Below, one piece after another: positions 26,728 through 36,029 of a DNA stretch of 64,000 bases (positions are counted from its first letter, which is position 1; every line of letters starts with the position of its first letter). The DNA comes from Moraxella sp. K1664. GTDB taxonomy: Bacteria; Pseudomonadota; Gammaproteobacteria; Pseudomonadales; Moraxellaceae. Below the pieces are notes generated by a model, which worked only from the letters and a program-made list of their open reading frames with translations, was not told where the DNA came from and did not search any database. The translations under genes and the position numbers were made by a program. The stretch spans positions 1,674,001 to 1,738,000 of the forward strand of contig NZ_CP155576.1 of assembly GCF_039693965.1 (NCBI RefSeq), in the 5' to 3' direction.

Positions 26728-29700
26728 ATGAGTGGTGGTTTGGAGCGTTCCAAAGATTTGATGGCACAACACCGTCGTAGTATGGTGGATTGGGTAAAGG
26801 CAGAGTTGTCAGGTGCCAATCTAAAACAGTCGCAGGTGTATTTAGGGTTGCCGTCTGACAGGTATGTCGTGGGCGTGCTTTTTCCGATTGGGGCGGGTTT
26901 GGGGATTGACCCTGCTGGCGATGTAATTGATGAGATGGCAACAGATGCCACGTCCGCCCAAGAAGATGAAAAAGAAACTGCCGAATCGGTCAAGCAGGTT
27001 CGTTATGTACCACCGTCATCGGTGGGTTTTTCGTTTTTTGTGGCGAGCCGTTCATGGCAAATTCAAGTCATGGCGTCTGCCAAACGTTTTGTTGGAATTG
27101 ATGGTGAAGCTGATGGTCAAGCTCGTAATAAGGAAGGACAGTATGTTAAGGACAGCTATGAAATAGATTGTTTGGCATTGTCTGATGAAAGTATTGTCAT
27201 CCGTCATGATGACATCCAAAAAAACCATCCCATTTTTATTAGAAGTAATGATAAAAATCAAGCACAAAGCTTGGCAAGTATTAATGTACGCACCACGCCG
27301 CACACTCACGGTACAATCATCACAGTAAGTCTTGTCAATACACAACAGTTGGCAGGCGAATCTGATGATAAAAAAGATAATACTAAGACCAAGGCTGGTC
27401 ACAAAAAAGAGCAGGCTTTAAAAACACTATTTGATGTGAAATTCTCTTGTGTGGTCGATGAAGGTGTGGTGGGCGATTATCCCAGTGTGGATTATGCCCT
27501 GCTTAGTGAAAGCGAGCAGGAAATACAGCTACAATACCGCCACAAAAAGGTCTATGCAGTTGGGCATGGGACGGCGGCTCATTGGATATTAAAAGATGGG
27601 CGGGTGCATGAGATTATGTCGGATTTTATGCCCATCCAAGAAGTGCCACAGGTTACCGCTGACATCAATGATGAGTCTATAAAAAACGTGCTTTCTATGG
27701 CGTTTTTACAAAATACTCATACCAATACCCAAGCGGTATGCCGAGAGTTAAAGGCATTTGTGGAGCGGTATCGTGAATGGATACAAAGCCAAATCCATGA
27801 GCTTGACCGTATGGATACCCAAAACAGACCCGCAGGCGAGCGTTTAGTGGCTGGCATGATAACAGCGTGTGAGCGTATGTATGTAGGGATTGAGCTGATT
27901 GAGTCTGATGAGATGGTCGCTGCTGCTTTTGCTTATGCCAATCGTGCCATGTATATGCAGATGACGCACCCAAGCAAAAGCTGGCGTGCCTTTCAGTTGG
28001 CGTTTGTTTTGACCGCTTTAAAATCTACCACGCTTGAATACGATGATTTTCGTGATACGGTGGACTTGATTTGGTTCCCCACAGGTGGTGGCAAAACCGA
28101 AGCGTATCTTGGACTGACGGCGTATCAGATTTTGTACAGACGACTCAGATATCCAAATTCAGGCGGGGGTACAACGGTACTCATGCGTTATACCTTAAAA
28201 CTACTTACCGTTCAGCAGTTTTTACGAGCCACTCGCTTGATTTGTGCTTTGGAGCTTATCCGTAAAGACAATCCGATGTTTGGACAAGAGCCGATAAGCA
28301 TCGGACTTTGGGTAGGGCAGTCATCAAGTCCAAATACCTTAAAAGACACCCAAGAGCGACTACAAAAAGCCAAGCACAAGGATGAGTACAGCTCACTCAT
28401 CATCACCCAATGCCCGTGGTGTCGCACAGCGTTTAATCATCAAAACTTCCACATGGACAAGAGTTATTTTTATATAGCTTGTCACAACAAAGCATGCGAC
28501 TATGGCAAAGATGATGCAAAACTGCCATGCCAAATCGTGGATGAGATGCTGTATCGCACGCCACCAACTGTCCTGCTTGCCACGATAGATAAATGTGCGA
28601 TGTTTGCATGGAATGAGAGCTCATCTGCCTTTTTTGGGCTAGGGTCAAATCGCCCGCCTGAGCTTATCATTCAAGATGAGCTGCATCTGATTGCCAATGC
28701 GTTGGGTTCGGTGGCAGGGGTGTATGAGTCTGCCTTACAGACGGTCATCACTGCCAAAGGTGTACGCCCCAAATATGTGGCATCAACCGCCACCATCAAA
28801 GAGGCCAAAAACCAAGTGCAAAAACTATTTGCTAAGGACTTGGCGATTTTCCCACCGCAAGGCTTGTCTGCCAGCGATGCATTTTTTGCCAAAGAAGTAC
28901 CGCTTGATGTGCGAGCAGGTCGGCTGTATGTGGGGTATTTTGCTCCATTGCTCAGTCGCCGAAAAGCATTAACGCCTTTGGCATCTTTATTGATGGTTGC
29001 CCCTTTTGTTAAGTTTGGACATAGTGAGCAGGAATACTTTGACTGGATAGACGCTTGGTGGACGCAAGTGGTGTATCATGGCAGTCTAAAAGGTGTGGGC
29101 AACAGCCATCAGGCTTTTTTATCAGATGTGAAATCGCACTACCAAGATTATGTCAATGAATTTTTTGGTCGTGATGATGAACCGTCACACAATGATGAAC
29201 CGTCACACAAAAATGAACTGTTGTTGGATAGAAAAGATAAACTTGAAAAATTAGGCTTTAATGAAAGATTTTTCAATGAAGTGGTGTCAAAGGACATTAA
29301 GGGGCGACAAGGTGCTCTCATCAAACAACTCACCAGTAATAACACCGACAGCGACAACACTCGCATCTTTGGGCAGCTTGCCAAAGACAGAAGCGACCCT
29401 GAATCAGTGAGTGTGGTGCTTGCCACCAACATGGTTGCCACAGGGCTTGATGTGTCTCGCTTGGCACTCATGATTATCAACGGTCAGCCCATCACGACCG
29501 CTGAGTACATTCAGGCAAGTAGCCGTGTGGGGCGTGGTGACATTGCAGGGGTGGTGTTTGCCAATTATTATAGAGACCAAGCTCGCAGTTTGTCGCATTA
29601 TGAGAACTTCTATCCTTATCATCAGTCCTTTTATCGCCATGTAGAGCCGACCAGTATTACCCCTTACACGCACCAAGCACGTCGCCGAGCGTTGCACGCA

Positions 29701-30063
29701 GGACTTGTCATTGCGGTGCGACACGGTGTGACAGCCATGCTTGGCAATGACAAAGCTCATGAATTTTATGCCACAGATGAAAAAATCAAAGAAGTTGTTG
29801 ATATCTACAAAGCGTTTTGTTGTCAGGCTGACCCTGCCCGAGCAGATGCCATTGTTCGCCATATCGATGGCTTATGCCAAGAGTGGCAAGAGTATGCTCA
29901 GGTGTTATCTGCCAAGCGTTTTTCGCCAAAACTGTACTACAAAGCCCAAGACAGTACGGGTCGAAGCTTGATATATGCTCACGGACAAGGCGAAAAAGGG
30001 CTTTGGGCGACTTTGCAGAGTATGCGTAATGTAGAAGACACAGGGGTGTTGGGGATACTATGA
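26728..30063 (+). CDS. drmA: DrmA-like helicase (DISARM-type core)
   Basis: A 1111-residue superfamily 2 helicase. Walker A is WFPTGGGKTEAYLG (~449-460), the Walker B/DEAH-type motif is IIQDELHLI (~647-655), motif III is STATIKEA, and the C-terminal helicase motifs are VATGLDVSRL and IQASSRVGRGD (~920-935). A zinc-ribbon-like insert (CPWC...ACHNKACDYG) lies between Walker A and B. The long N-terminal region precedes Walker A as in DrmA, the DISARM helicase with DUF1998 partner. ATG 26728 (MSGGLERSKDLM) is used; the frame from 26671 overlaps the promoter. The next gene overlaps its stop (ATGA). The assignment rests on motif layout and on the adjacent DrmB-like gene. Confidence 0.8.
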   Translation: MSGGLERSKDLMAQHRRSMVDWVKAELSGANLKQSQVYLGLPSDRYVVGVLFPIGAGLGIDPAGDVIDEMATDATSAQEDEKETAESVKQVRYVPPSSVGFSFFVASRSWQIQVMASAKRFVGIDGEADGQARNKEGQYVKDSYEIDCLALSDESIVIRHDDIQKNHPIFIRSNDKNQAQSLASINVRTTPHTHGTIITVSLVNTQQLAGESDDKKDNTKTKAGHKKEQALKTLFDVKFSCVVDEGVVGDYPSVDYALLSESEQEIQLQYRHKKVYAVGHGTAAHWILKDGRVHEIMSDFMPIQEVPQVTADINDESIKNVLSMAFLQNTHTNTQAVCRELKAFVERYREWIQSQIHELDRMDTQNRPAGERLVAGMITACERMYVGIELIESDEMVAAAFAYANRAMYMQMTHPSKSWRAFQLAFVLTALKSTTLEYDDFRDTVDLIWFPTGGGKTEAYLGLTAYQILYRRLRYPNSGGGTTVLMRYTLKLLTVQQFLRATRLICALELIRKDNPMFGQEPISIGLWVGQSSSPNTLKDTQERLQKAKHKDEYSSLIITQCPWCRTAFNHQNFHMDKSYFYIACHNKACDYGKDDAKLPCQIVDEMLYRTPPTVLLATIDKCAMFAWNESSSAFFGLGSNRPPELIIQDELHLIANALGSVAGVYESALQTVITAKGVRPKYVASTATIKEAKNQVQKLFAKDLAIFPPQGLSASDAFFAKEVPLDVRAGRLYVGYFAPLLSRRKALTPLASLLMVAPFVKFGHSEQEYFDWIDAWWTQVVYHGSLKGVGNSHQAFLSDVKSHYQDYVNEFFGRDDEPSHNDEPSHKNELLLDRKDKLEKLGFNERFFNEVVSKDIKGRQGALIKQLTSNNTDSDNTRIFGQLAKDRSDPESVSVVLATNMVATGLDVSRLALMIINGQPITTAEYIQASSRVGRGDIAGVVFANYYRDQARSLSHYENFYPYHQSFYRHVEPTSITPYTHQARRRALHAGLVIAVRHGVTAMLGNDKAHEFYATDEKIKEVVDIYKAFCCQADPARADAIVRHIDGLCQEWQEYAQVLSAKRFSPKLYYKAQDSTGRSLIYAHGQGEKGLWATLQSMRNVEDTGVLGIL

Positions 30064-32033
30064 AAAAATTAAAATTTAGCAATGTCAGACTGTCGCACTT
30101 GCTACGCCATTGTGCGGTGGGTTCTATTGTGCGTACATCTCAGTTTTGTGTTACGGTCAAGGACACAAGTTTTTGGGCGGATAAAGAGGGTCGCCCATTT
30201 GGTAAGGAGATTTTATACGTTGAACAAATTAAAAAATCTTTGGGCATTACACAAAAGCTAAGACGTCCACCTGTGGGCAAGATAGACAACGAAGGTGAGT
30301 TTGAGCAGGGTAGTGGGTATTATATCCCTGCTCAGGTATTTCCTAGTTGGTTTGTCTGTACAAAATGCAGACGTTTACACAAAGGCAGTCACAAACAGCT
30401 GGATGATTCTGATAAAACCGACAAATCAGATAAAAAAGATAACAAGACCATGTTGGTTTGCAATGAGCCAAACTGCCATGGCGAGCTTGAGCAGGTGCAT
30501 TTGGTGCAAGTAGATAACCGTGGTTATATGTATGATGTACCTTGGTATCGCATCGCACATCGTGGTAGCAAGGGGTGTGATTGGCGGAATAATAAACTAA
30601 AATGGTATGCCAGAACAGACAAAGGTTATCAAGAAAACAAGGTAGCTTGCGATTGTGGGGCATCTCAGGTGTTTAGCCTTGGTGAGTCAAGATATTTTCA
30701 AGGCTATCAACAGCCTTGGCTTTATGATGCGTGCTTTAAAGTTGATGGCAGACAGCTAGAAGAAGAGCAAGATACATCAAAGGCACAACCCACTGCTTAT
30801 ATCATGGAAGTCAATGACACTCGGGTACATACACCAATCACCAAAGAGGCATTGGTGATACCGCCAGAATCTCGCATTGCTCGTGGTACGCTTGTTGATA
30901 GATTATATTGCCATGAAAAAAAAGATGAGCTTTTACAGAGAGGTGCATACTCTGATGAGCAAAAAGCCCTGAAAAATCGTCTAAAAAGTGAATTTGATTG
31001 CGATAATGCATCCTTAGAAGAGGCGATTGAGTTATTGCGTGAGGGTTATCCTAATTTTGATCAGGAGTTTCAAGAAAAACCACTGCATGAATTGGAGTAT
31101 GAGGCTTTGATGACGCCCACAAATTTTGATGATGATGAAGATTTTGTCACTCATCATGTGAGCGATGAATTTCATCATACTTTGCAAAGTATGAATCAAG
31201 ATGGTTTTGGTAAGTTTGACAGACTTATTGATAAAGTTGTGGCAGTTAATAAACTCAAAGAAATTTTGGTGTTTAAGGGCTTTACTCGTGGTGGCGAGTT
31301 GTTGTCCGATGACACCAAAATAAGTGTGGATAATACAGAGCAAATTAATGGCGGTGAATTGAGCGGCAATCATAAGCAGGACAGGGATGATAGAACCATA
31401 CCGCCTGATGTGATGGGCATTAGTAATTGGCTACCTGCTTTGGAGTTGTATGGCGAAGGGATTTTTATCAGTTTTAATGAATCTATCATCAAGCGATGGC
31501 AACAAGATGAGCAAATCCAAAAACGAGCAGAGATTTTTGCTGAACGATTATCTGGCAGTGCTCATGCTTACACGCTAAGCCAAAAAGATTTGGTGGTAAA
31601 TGCCAGATTTTTGTTTTTGCACGCATTCTCACACTTATTGATTAAGGAACTTGAAAGTTTAGCGGGTTATCCTGCGGCATCTTTAAAAGAGAAGATTTAC
31701 AGCAGCAGCGACCCTGACAACCCTATGGCAGGCGTGCTGATTTACACGGCGATTGCGGACGTAGATGGTACACTTGGTGGGCTGGTTGAATTGTCCGAAC
31801 CCAAGAGTATGATTCAGGTGCTGACCCGTGTATTTGAGCGTGTCCAATGGTGTTCGCTTGACCCTGTGTGTGGCAGTCATGAAGGGCAAGGACCTGCATT
31901 ATTAAATATGGCAGCATGCCATTCATGTTTGTTGTTACCCGAGACAAGCTGTATGTGTGGCAACGTCTTGTTAGACCGTGTGATGATAAAAGGCGATGAG
32001 CATACGCCGTCTATTTTTGATTTTGTGAAATGA
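30060..32033 (+). CDS. drmB: DrmB-like DUF1998 protein (DISARM-type core)
   Basis: A 657-residue protein. The N-terminal half has cysteine pairs likely to bind zinc (CTKCRRLHKGS, CNEPNCHGE, CDCGASQVF). The C-terminal DUF1998 domain is plain: HAFSHLLIKELESLAGY, GVLIYTAIADVDGTLGGLVE, then WCSLDPVCGSHEGQ and ACHSCLLLPETSCMCGNVLL with conserved cysteines. In DISARM the DUF1998 protein DrmB forms a complex with DrmA to bind and translocate incoming DNA. Its start overlaps the drmA stop, and it ends 15 bases before the next gene. Whether it acts in DISARM-like defence here is inferred. Confidence 0.82.
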   Translation: MKKLKFSNVRLSHLLRHCAVGSIVRTSQFCVTVKDTSFWADKEGRPFGKEILYVEQIKKSLGITQKLRRPPVGKIDNEGEFEQGSGYYIPAQVFPSWFVCTKCRRLHKGSHKQLDDSDKTDKSDKKDNKTMLVCNEPNCHGELEQVHLVQVDNRGYMYDVPWYRIAHRGSKGCDWRNNKLKWYARTDKGYQENKVACDCGASQVFSLGESRYFQGYQQPWLYDACFKVDGRQLEEEQDTSKAQPTAYIMEVNDTRVHTPITKEALVIPPESRIARGTLVDRLYCHEKKDELLQRGAYSDEQKALKNRLKSEFDCDNASLEEAIELLREGYPNFDQEFQEKPLHELEYEALMTPTNFDDDEDFVTHHVSDEFHHTLQSMNQDGFGKFDRLIDKVVAVNKLKEILVFKGFTRGGELLSDDTKISVDNTEQINGGELSGNHKQDRDDRTIPPDVMGISNWLPALELYGEGIFISFNESIIKRWQQDEQIQKRAEIFAERLSGSAHAYTLSQKDLVVNARFLFLHAFSHLLIKELESLAGYPAASLKEKIYSSSDPDNPMAGVLIYTAIADVDGTLGGLVELSEPKSMIQVLTRVFERVQWCSLDPVCGSHEGQGPALLNMAACHSCLLLPETSCMCGNVLLDRVMIKGDEHTPSIFDFVK

Positions 32034-32048
32034 AAATAAGGAGATTTT

Positions 32049-33332
32049 GTGGATAAGTCCAGACGATTTAGCTTGCCCAATATTGAAGATTTGACCAAAA
32101 CCCAAGAGAGAGTCATGGCACTACCTAGTGAAGGTCGTTATCTTATCGCAGGCGGGCCTGGTACGGGCAAATCTGTGGTGGCACTGTTTCGTGTCAAAAA
32201 ATTGCAACGTGAAGAAAAAACATATCATTGCTTGGTGTATAATACACTGCTCAATGAATCCAACCAACAGCTTGCCAAGTCCACAGAGCAGTCAGGCGGT
32301 CAGGATAAAGTGGTTGAAAAGGTAAATCTTACCACTTATATTGGTTGGTTCAATAACCAAATATATAAAGAGATATTTAATGAAAAAGCCCCTAGGGTAA
32401 ATATCACGCCAGTTTATATTGACAATGACTGGGAGAGTATTATCTCAAACATTAGGAGTTTTAAAGATAATCCGGATAATGTTTTGCCTGATTATGGCAA
32501 TCGCTATTTGGTGATTGATGAAGGTCAGGATATGGCAAAAGGATTTTATGAGTCTTTATTATTGATTGGGTTTAAGAATATTTTTGTGGTTGCCGACCAA
32601 AATCAGCGTATCGGGAAAAATAACAGCAGTCTAGAAGAAATTTGCCATATTCTTAATTTAGACGAAGAAGATGTGTTTGACTTGACAGAAAATCATCGTA
32701 ACACTTATGCCATTGCTGTGTTGTGCCAGCAGTTTTATACGGGCGGTAGTGTACGACCTGCCTTGCCATTATCAACCATGAATGAAGAAAGTCCTGTTTT
32801 GTATTATTACGACGAGCAAAATTTTGATAGGCTTGTCAATCGAATATTTCTAACCGCTACAAATAAACCAAAAGAATTGATTGGTATTATTGCCCCTAAT
32901 GACGATATTTGTCAAAAGTATTTTGATAAATTGCAAGAAAAAAACAATCAAGGCTTTGATGTAAATATCGTTTTTAGAAATTCCAAAAACAAAAATGCAG
33001 TTAATTTTGGTGAAGGGGGCATTGTGATTATCAATCATCAATCGTGCAAAGGCCTAGAGTTTGATACCGTATTTTTGGCTGATATCAATTATTTGGGGGC
33101 AAGACAAGCGGATATTGATGGATTAAAAAAGAAACTGTACGTCATGACATCACGAGCTAAGAAAAAACTCATCTTATTATCAAGCAGTCAAACGAGTTCT
33201 ACCAATAATACTTGGATAAGTGCGTTGGATTTATTACCAACTCATCAAGATGAGATGGGGAATTTGATTTTAAAAAGAGAAGTAATGCAAACAGCTAATG
33301 CTTATACAAAGGAGACAGATTATGCAAACTAA
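32049..33332 (+). CDS. Compact UvrD/Rep-type superfamily 1 helicase
   Basis: A 427-residue ATPase with a full SF1A motif set: ERVMALPSEGRYLIAGGPGT then GKSVVAL (Walker A), YLVIDEGQDM (Walker B, DExQD), VVADQNQRIG (III), LTENHRNTYAI (IV), INHQSCKGLEFDTVFLAD (V) and YVMTSRAKKKLI (VI). It is much shorter than UvrD or Rep (about 700 residues), so the 1B/2B regulatory subdomains must be reduced. Translation begins at GTG 32049, supported by AAGGAG seven bases before. DISARM class 1 and 2 loci do not normally carry such a gene. Its role with the DrmAB pair and the NERD protein is inferred from operon structure. Confidence 0.85.
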   Translation: MDKSRRFSLPNIEDLTKTQERVMALPSEGRYLIAGGPGTGKSVVALFRVKKLQREEKTYHCLVYNTLLNESNQQLAKSTEQSGGQDKVVEKVNLTTYIGWFNNQIYKEIFNEKAPRVNITPVYIDNDWESIISNIRSFKDNPDNVLPDYGNRYLVIDEGQDMAKGFYESLLLIGFKNIFVVADQNQRIGKNNSSLEEICHILNLDEEDVFDLTENHRNTYAIAVLCQQFYTGGSVRPALPLSTMNEESPVLYYYDEQNFDRLVNRIFLTATNKPKELIGIIAPNDDICQKYFDKLQEKNNQGFDVNIVFRNSKNKNAVNFGEGGIVIINHQSCKGLEFDTVFLADINYLGARQADIDGLKKKLYVMTSRAKKKLILLSSSQTSSTNNTWISALDLLPTHQDEMGNLILKREVMQTANAYTKETDYAN

Positions 33333-34872
33333 TATGACAAAGACAAAAAGACCAGTCACATGGCATATTGCAACCAACCATCTAAACTTGGCATACATGA
33401 CATCTATTGGCATGGTGCCACCGGTGAGTTTTTTGGGTAATAAATATTACCATGATTGTTTGGCTTGGTTTGGTGATTATATTCCGCTGTTTAAAAAAAT
33501 CCCGCAAAATGTGCACGAATACAACATTGATGAAGACAAACGCACCTTAAAACCTTGTACTTTAACTTTAAAAAAGAGTTTTATTGATGAGTTAATAAAA
33601 AGACAAATCAAAGAATTACCTGCTTTTATCAATGGTGCTTGGCAAATGATTGATATTCATCATGATGAATTAAATGGGGCAGAAGTGATATTAGTACCAG
33701 CTCCGATTTCTTTATCAGATGTTGATGGTGTGGTATTTAAAAATATTGACGATGAAAATACCTTTCAAGAGCGTTTGTTAAATAGTGCCAATTCATTGTC
33801 ATTGCCAATCAAAAAGGCGAATGAAAAGTTGTTTAATCAAAAAAATACACAAGAGAATGTTGAAGTTTACCAAAGCTTGGGATTTCTTTTTGAATTGCCA
33901 CCGCTTGAACCTTTAAATCAAAATTTGGCAAATGCCATTACTGCCATTCTCAATCATTTGATGATATTGTCTAATACCAATCAAAAAGCAGGGCAATTAT
34001 TAAATTATATTCATCATGGTAATAGTCATTTTGATTTAAATGATAAAGATGATGTATTGCTCCAAGAGATTGGTAATTGGGTAAGGCATTCGGGTAAATA
34101 CCAAACCATGTCAAACGTTGGGCAAGTGGTGCTACAATTGATTGAAGCGTTGATTGTTCATAAAAACAGCACTGAATTTGCCAGCAAAAAAGACATTATT
34201 TTGCACACTTTGGCTCAAATATCAAGCAATGAGCAAAGTTTGGCGTTTGTTGAAGAGATTAAAGAGTATTTGCGTTTTACCAATGCATCTACCGATGATT
34301 TATTAAAAAAATACCCAAAACCATTACAGCGGTCGGTGATATTATTTGTCAGTCGTGATGATGTGTTGGAGCTTTGGCAAAAAACTGGTATTTATACCAG
34401 TGAGCTTGGAGAGATTGATATGTTGTTGGCAAGTTTATTGTTTGCTGTGGCGACAGGTTGGCAAGGGTTGTCCAAAGAATTTAAATGCTATGCCGATAAA
34501 CAAAACCATAGCCAAAAGCTATTTACGCAACTGGCACAGAATATGACGATTGTTTCAGGATTGACAAATGCCCAAGAAATCAAAACACCATTATCGGATA
34601 TTTGGTTTGGTAATTTTAACACATCAATGCAAAAATTATTGGTACTTATCAATGACCGTGAAAACTTAAATCTAGTAACGTATGAAATTGTATTGCCAGA
34701 AGACATTGCATTGTCTGCTAAGGGTGGTAAAGTCATTATTAAGACCGCAGGAAAAAAACCAAAAATCAATGATGTGATTGATGAAAAAGGGTTTTGGGCG
34801 TATTTTAGGCAAATGAGCTGGTTTGATTTTGACAAAGACAGAGAATTGCAAAGTATGGCTAAAAAATCATGA
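33322..34872 (+). CDS. Protein of unknown function in the drm-type operon
   Basis: A 516-residue protein that I do not recognise. The N-terminus (VTWHIATNHLNLAYMTSIGM) looks like mixed alpha/beta. The rest is rich in leucine, lysine and asparagine, with amphipathic helices and no membrane segment, zinc cluster or obvious ATPase motif. The ATG at 33322 has AAGGAG upstream and overlaps the UvrD-type gene by 11 bases. A longer frame from 33298 lacks a ribosome site. Its stop overlaps the next start (ATGA). The gene is visibly richer in A+T than tkt or serS. It is the best candidate for a new component. Confidence 0.75.
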   Translation: MQTNMTKTKRPVTWHIATNHLNLAYMTSIGMVPPVSFLGNKYYHDCLAWFGDYIPLFKKIPQNVHEYNIDEDKRTLKPCTLTLKKSFIDELIKRQIKELPAFINGAWQMIDIHHDELNGAEVILVPAPISLSDVDGVVFKNIDDENTFQERLLNSANSLSLPIKKANEKLFNQKNTQENVEVYQSLGFLFELPPLEPLNQNLANAITAILNHLMILSNTNQKAGQLLNYIHHGNSHFDLNDKDDVLLQEIGNWVRHSGKYQTMSNVGQVVLQLIEALIVHKNSTEFASKKDIILHTLAQISSNEQSLAFVEEIKEYLRFTNASTDDLLKKYPKPLQRSVILFVSRDDVLELWQKTGIYTSELGEIDMLLASLLFAVATGWQGLSKEFKCYADKQNHSQKLFTQLAQNMTIVSGLTNAQEIKTPLSDIWFGNFNTSMQKLLVLINDRENLNLVTYEIVLPEDIALSAKGGKVIIKTAGKKPKINDVIDEKGFWAYFRQMSWFDFDKDRELQSMAKKS

Positions 34873-35960
34873 AAATGATTCCACCCATGCTATATCATAC
34901 GGAAAGTAAGGCAGAACAGACGGTCTTTAATCATTTAAAGCAAAGTTTTGTGGATAAAGACCAATATGTTGTCATGCATTCTGTTAAATTGCATCATCAT
35001 CCCAAAAAACGGTTTGGGGAGATTGATTTTTTGCTTTGCACGAATTATGGCTTATTTGTGCTGGAAATCAAAGGCGGTCGGGTGAGCTGCCAAAATGGCA
35101 TTTGGTACTACCAAGACAAAACGGGTCATACCAATACAGGTGGTTCACCATTTCATCAGGCGGACACTGCCATGCAAGCATTAAGACAATCTTTGTTGGT
35201 AAAATTTGACAAAGCATGGGTGGATAAAATTTGTTTTGGTTATGGCGTGATATTAACAGACAGTCGTTTGCCAAATCATGTGATTGAAACCTTGGAATGT
35301 GAAAAACCCATGATTTGTCATGGTGGCGAACATCAATCTTTACAAAAATGGCTTTTGGCATTTTTTAACTACTGGCAAAAACGCAATAAAAAAATCATGC
35401 CCATGGTGGATAGGATGAGCGATAAGATGTTGTCTGATATTGTTCAATACATTCGCCCAAATTTTGTATCTTGTGATGATGTTGATGAAGATAAAAAAGA
35501 GCAAAATATTAACAATGACTTTTATATTACCACATCAAACATTCAAGAAAAAAATCATGAAATTAAGCAAAATGCCACAGACCAACCAATCATCAATCGC
35601 CAGTCATTGCAAAACGCATCAATGGATGAATTTTTAAATCAATGTTTGGTAGATTTCTATGAAAAAAAAGTGGGCGATGATTATATATTGGCAAAAGACA
35701 TTACCATTATTACAGATGATAAGAAAAAGTGTGATGAAATTAAAAGTACGCTAAAAAATAAAGGCGTGCTCATCAAAGAGTCCGACAGTTATTCTTTTAA
35801 ACGCAGACGAGCTGATGAGATGACGCTCATGACAATGCAGGATTTGCCCGTGATACACAACAAAATTTTGATAGCAGTCATCAAAAAAGACAATCAAGAA
35901 AAACAGCAAACGCTCATTGAGCAAAACGCCACGCATATCGCACAACTGTTTTATTATTAG
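34869..35960 (+). CDS. NERD-domain nuclease-like protein
   Basis: A 363-residue protein with an N-terminal NERD domain: ESKAEQTVFNHLKQSF, KKRFGEIDFLLCTNYGLFVL and EIKGGRVSCQNGIWYYQD give the E...D...ExK catalytic pattern of the restriction-endonuclease-like fold. The C-terminal 170 residues are lysine-rich and ordered (KKVGDDYILAKDITIITDD) but not recognised. As last gene of the operon, coupled to the preceding one by ATGA, it is the likely DNA- or RNA-cleaving effector in a system that has no methyltransferase or PLD nuclease. Cleavage activity is inferred. Confidence 0.82.
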   Translation: MKMIPPMLYHTESKAEQTVFNHLKQSFVDKDQYVVMHSVKLHHHPKKRFGEIDFLLCTNYGLFVLEIKGGRVSCQNGIWYYQDKTGHTNTGGSPFHQADTAMQALRQSLLVKFDKAWVDKICFGYGVILTDSRLPNHVIETLECEKPMICHGGEHQSLQKWLLAFFNYWQKRNKKIMPMVDRMSDKMLSDIVQYIRPNFVSCDDVDEDKKEQNINNDFYITTSNIQEKNHEIKQNATDQPIINRQSLQNASMDEFLNQCLVDFYEKKVGDDYILAKDITIITDDKKKCDEIKSTLKNKGVLIKESDSYSFKRRRADEMTLMTMQDLPVIHNKILIAVIKKDNQEKQQTLIEQNATHIAQLFYY

Positions 35961-35983
35961 CCTTTATAAGACTTGTAAAATCA

Positions 35984-35992
35984 TGCTATAAT
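35984..35992 (+). promoter_or_regulatory. tkt: Extended -10 promoter of tkt
   Basis: TGCTATAAT is an extended -10 element (TGn-TATAAT) 38 bases upstream of the tkt start codon, inside the 69-base gap after the accessory operon. A weak TTATAA lies 17 bases before the hexamer. Confidence 0.65.
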
Positions 35993-36029
35993 ACCGCAAA
36001 TTTTTACTTGTCAGACTTGGAAAAACACC

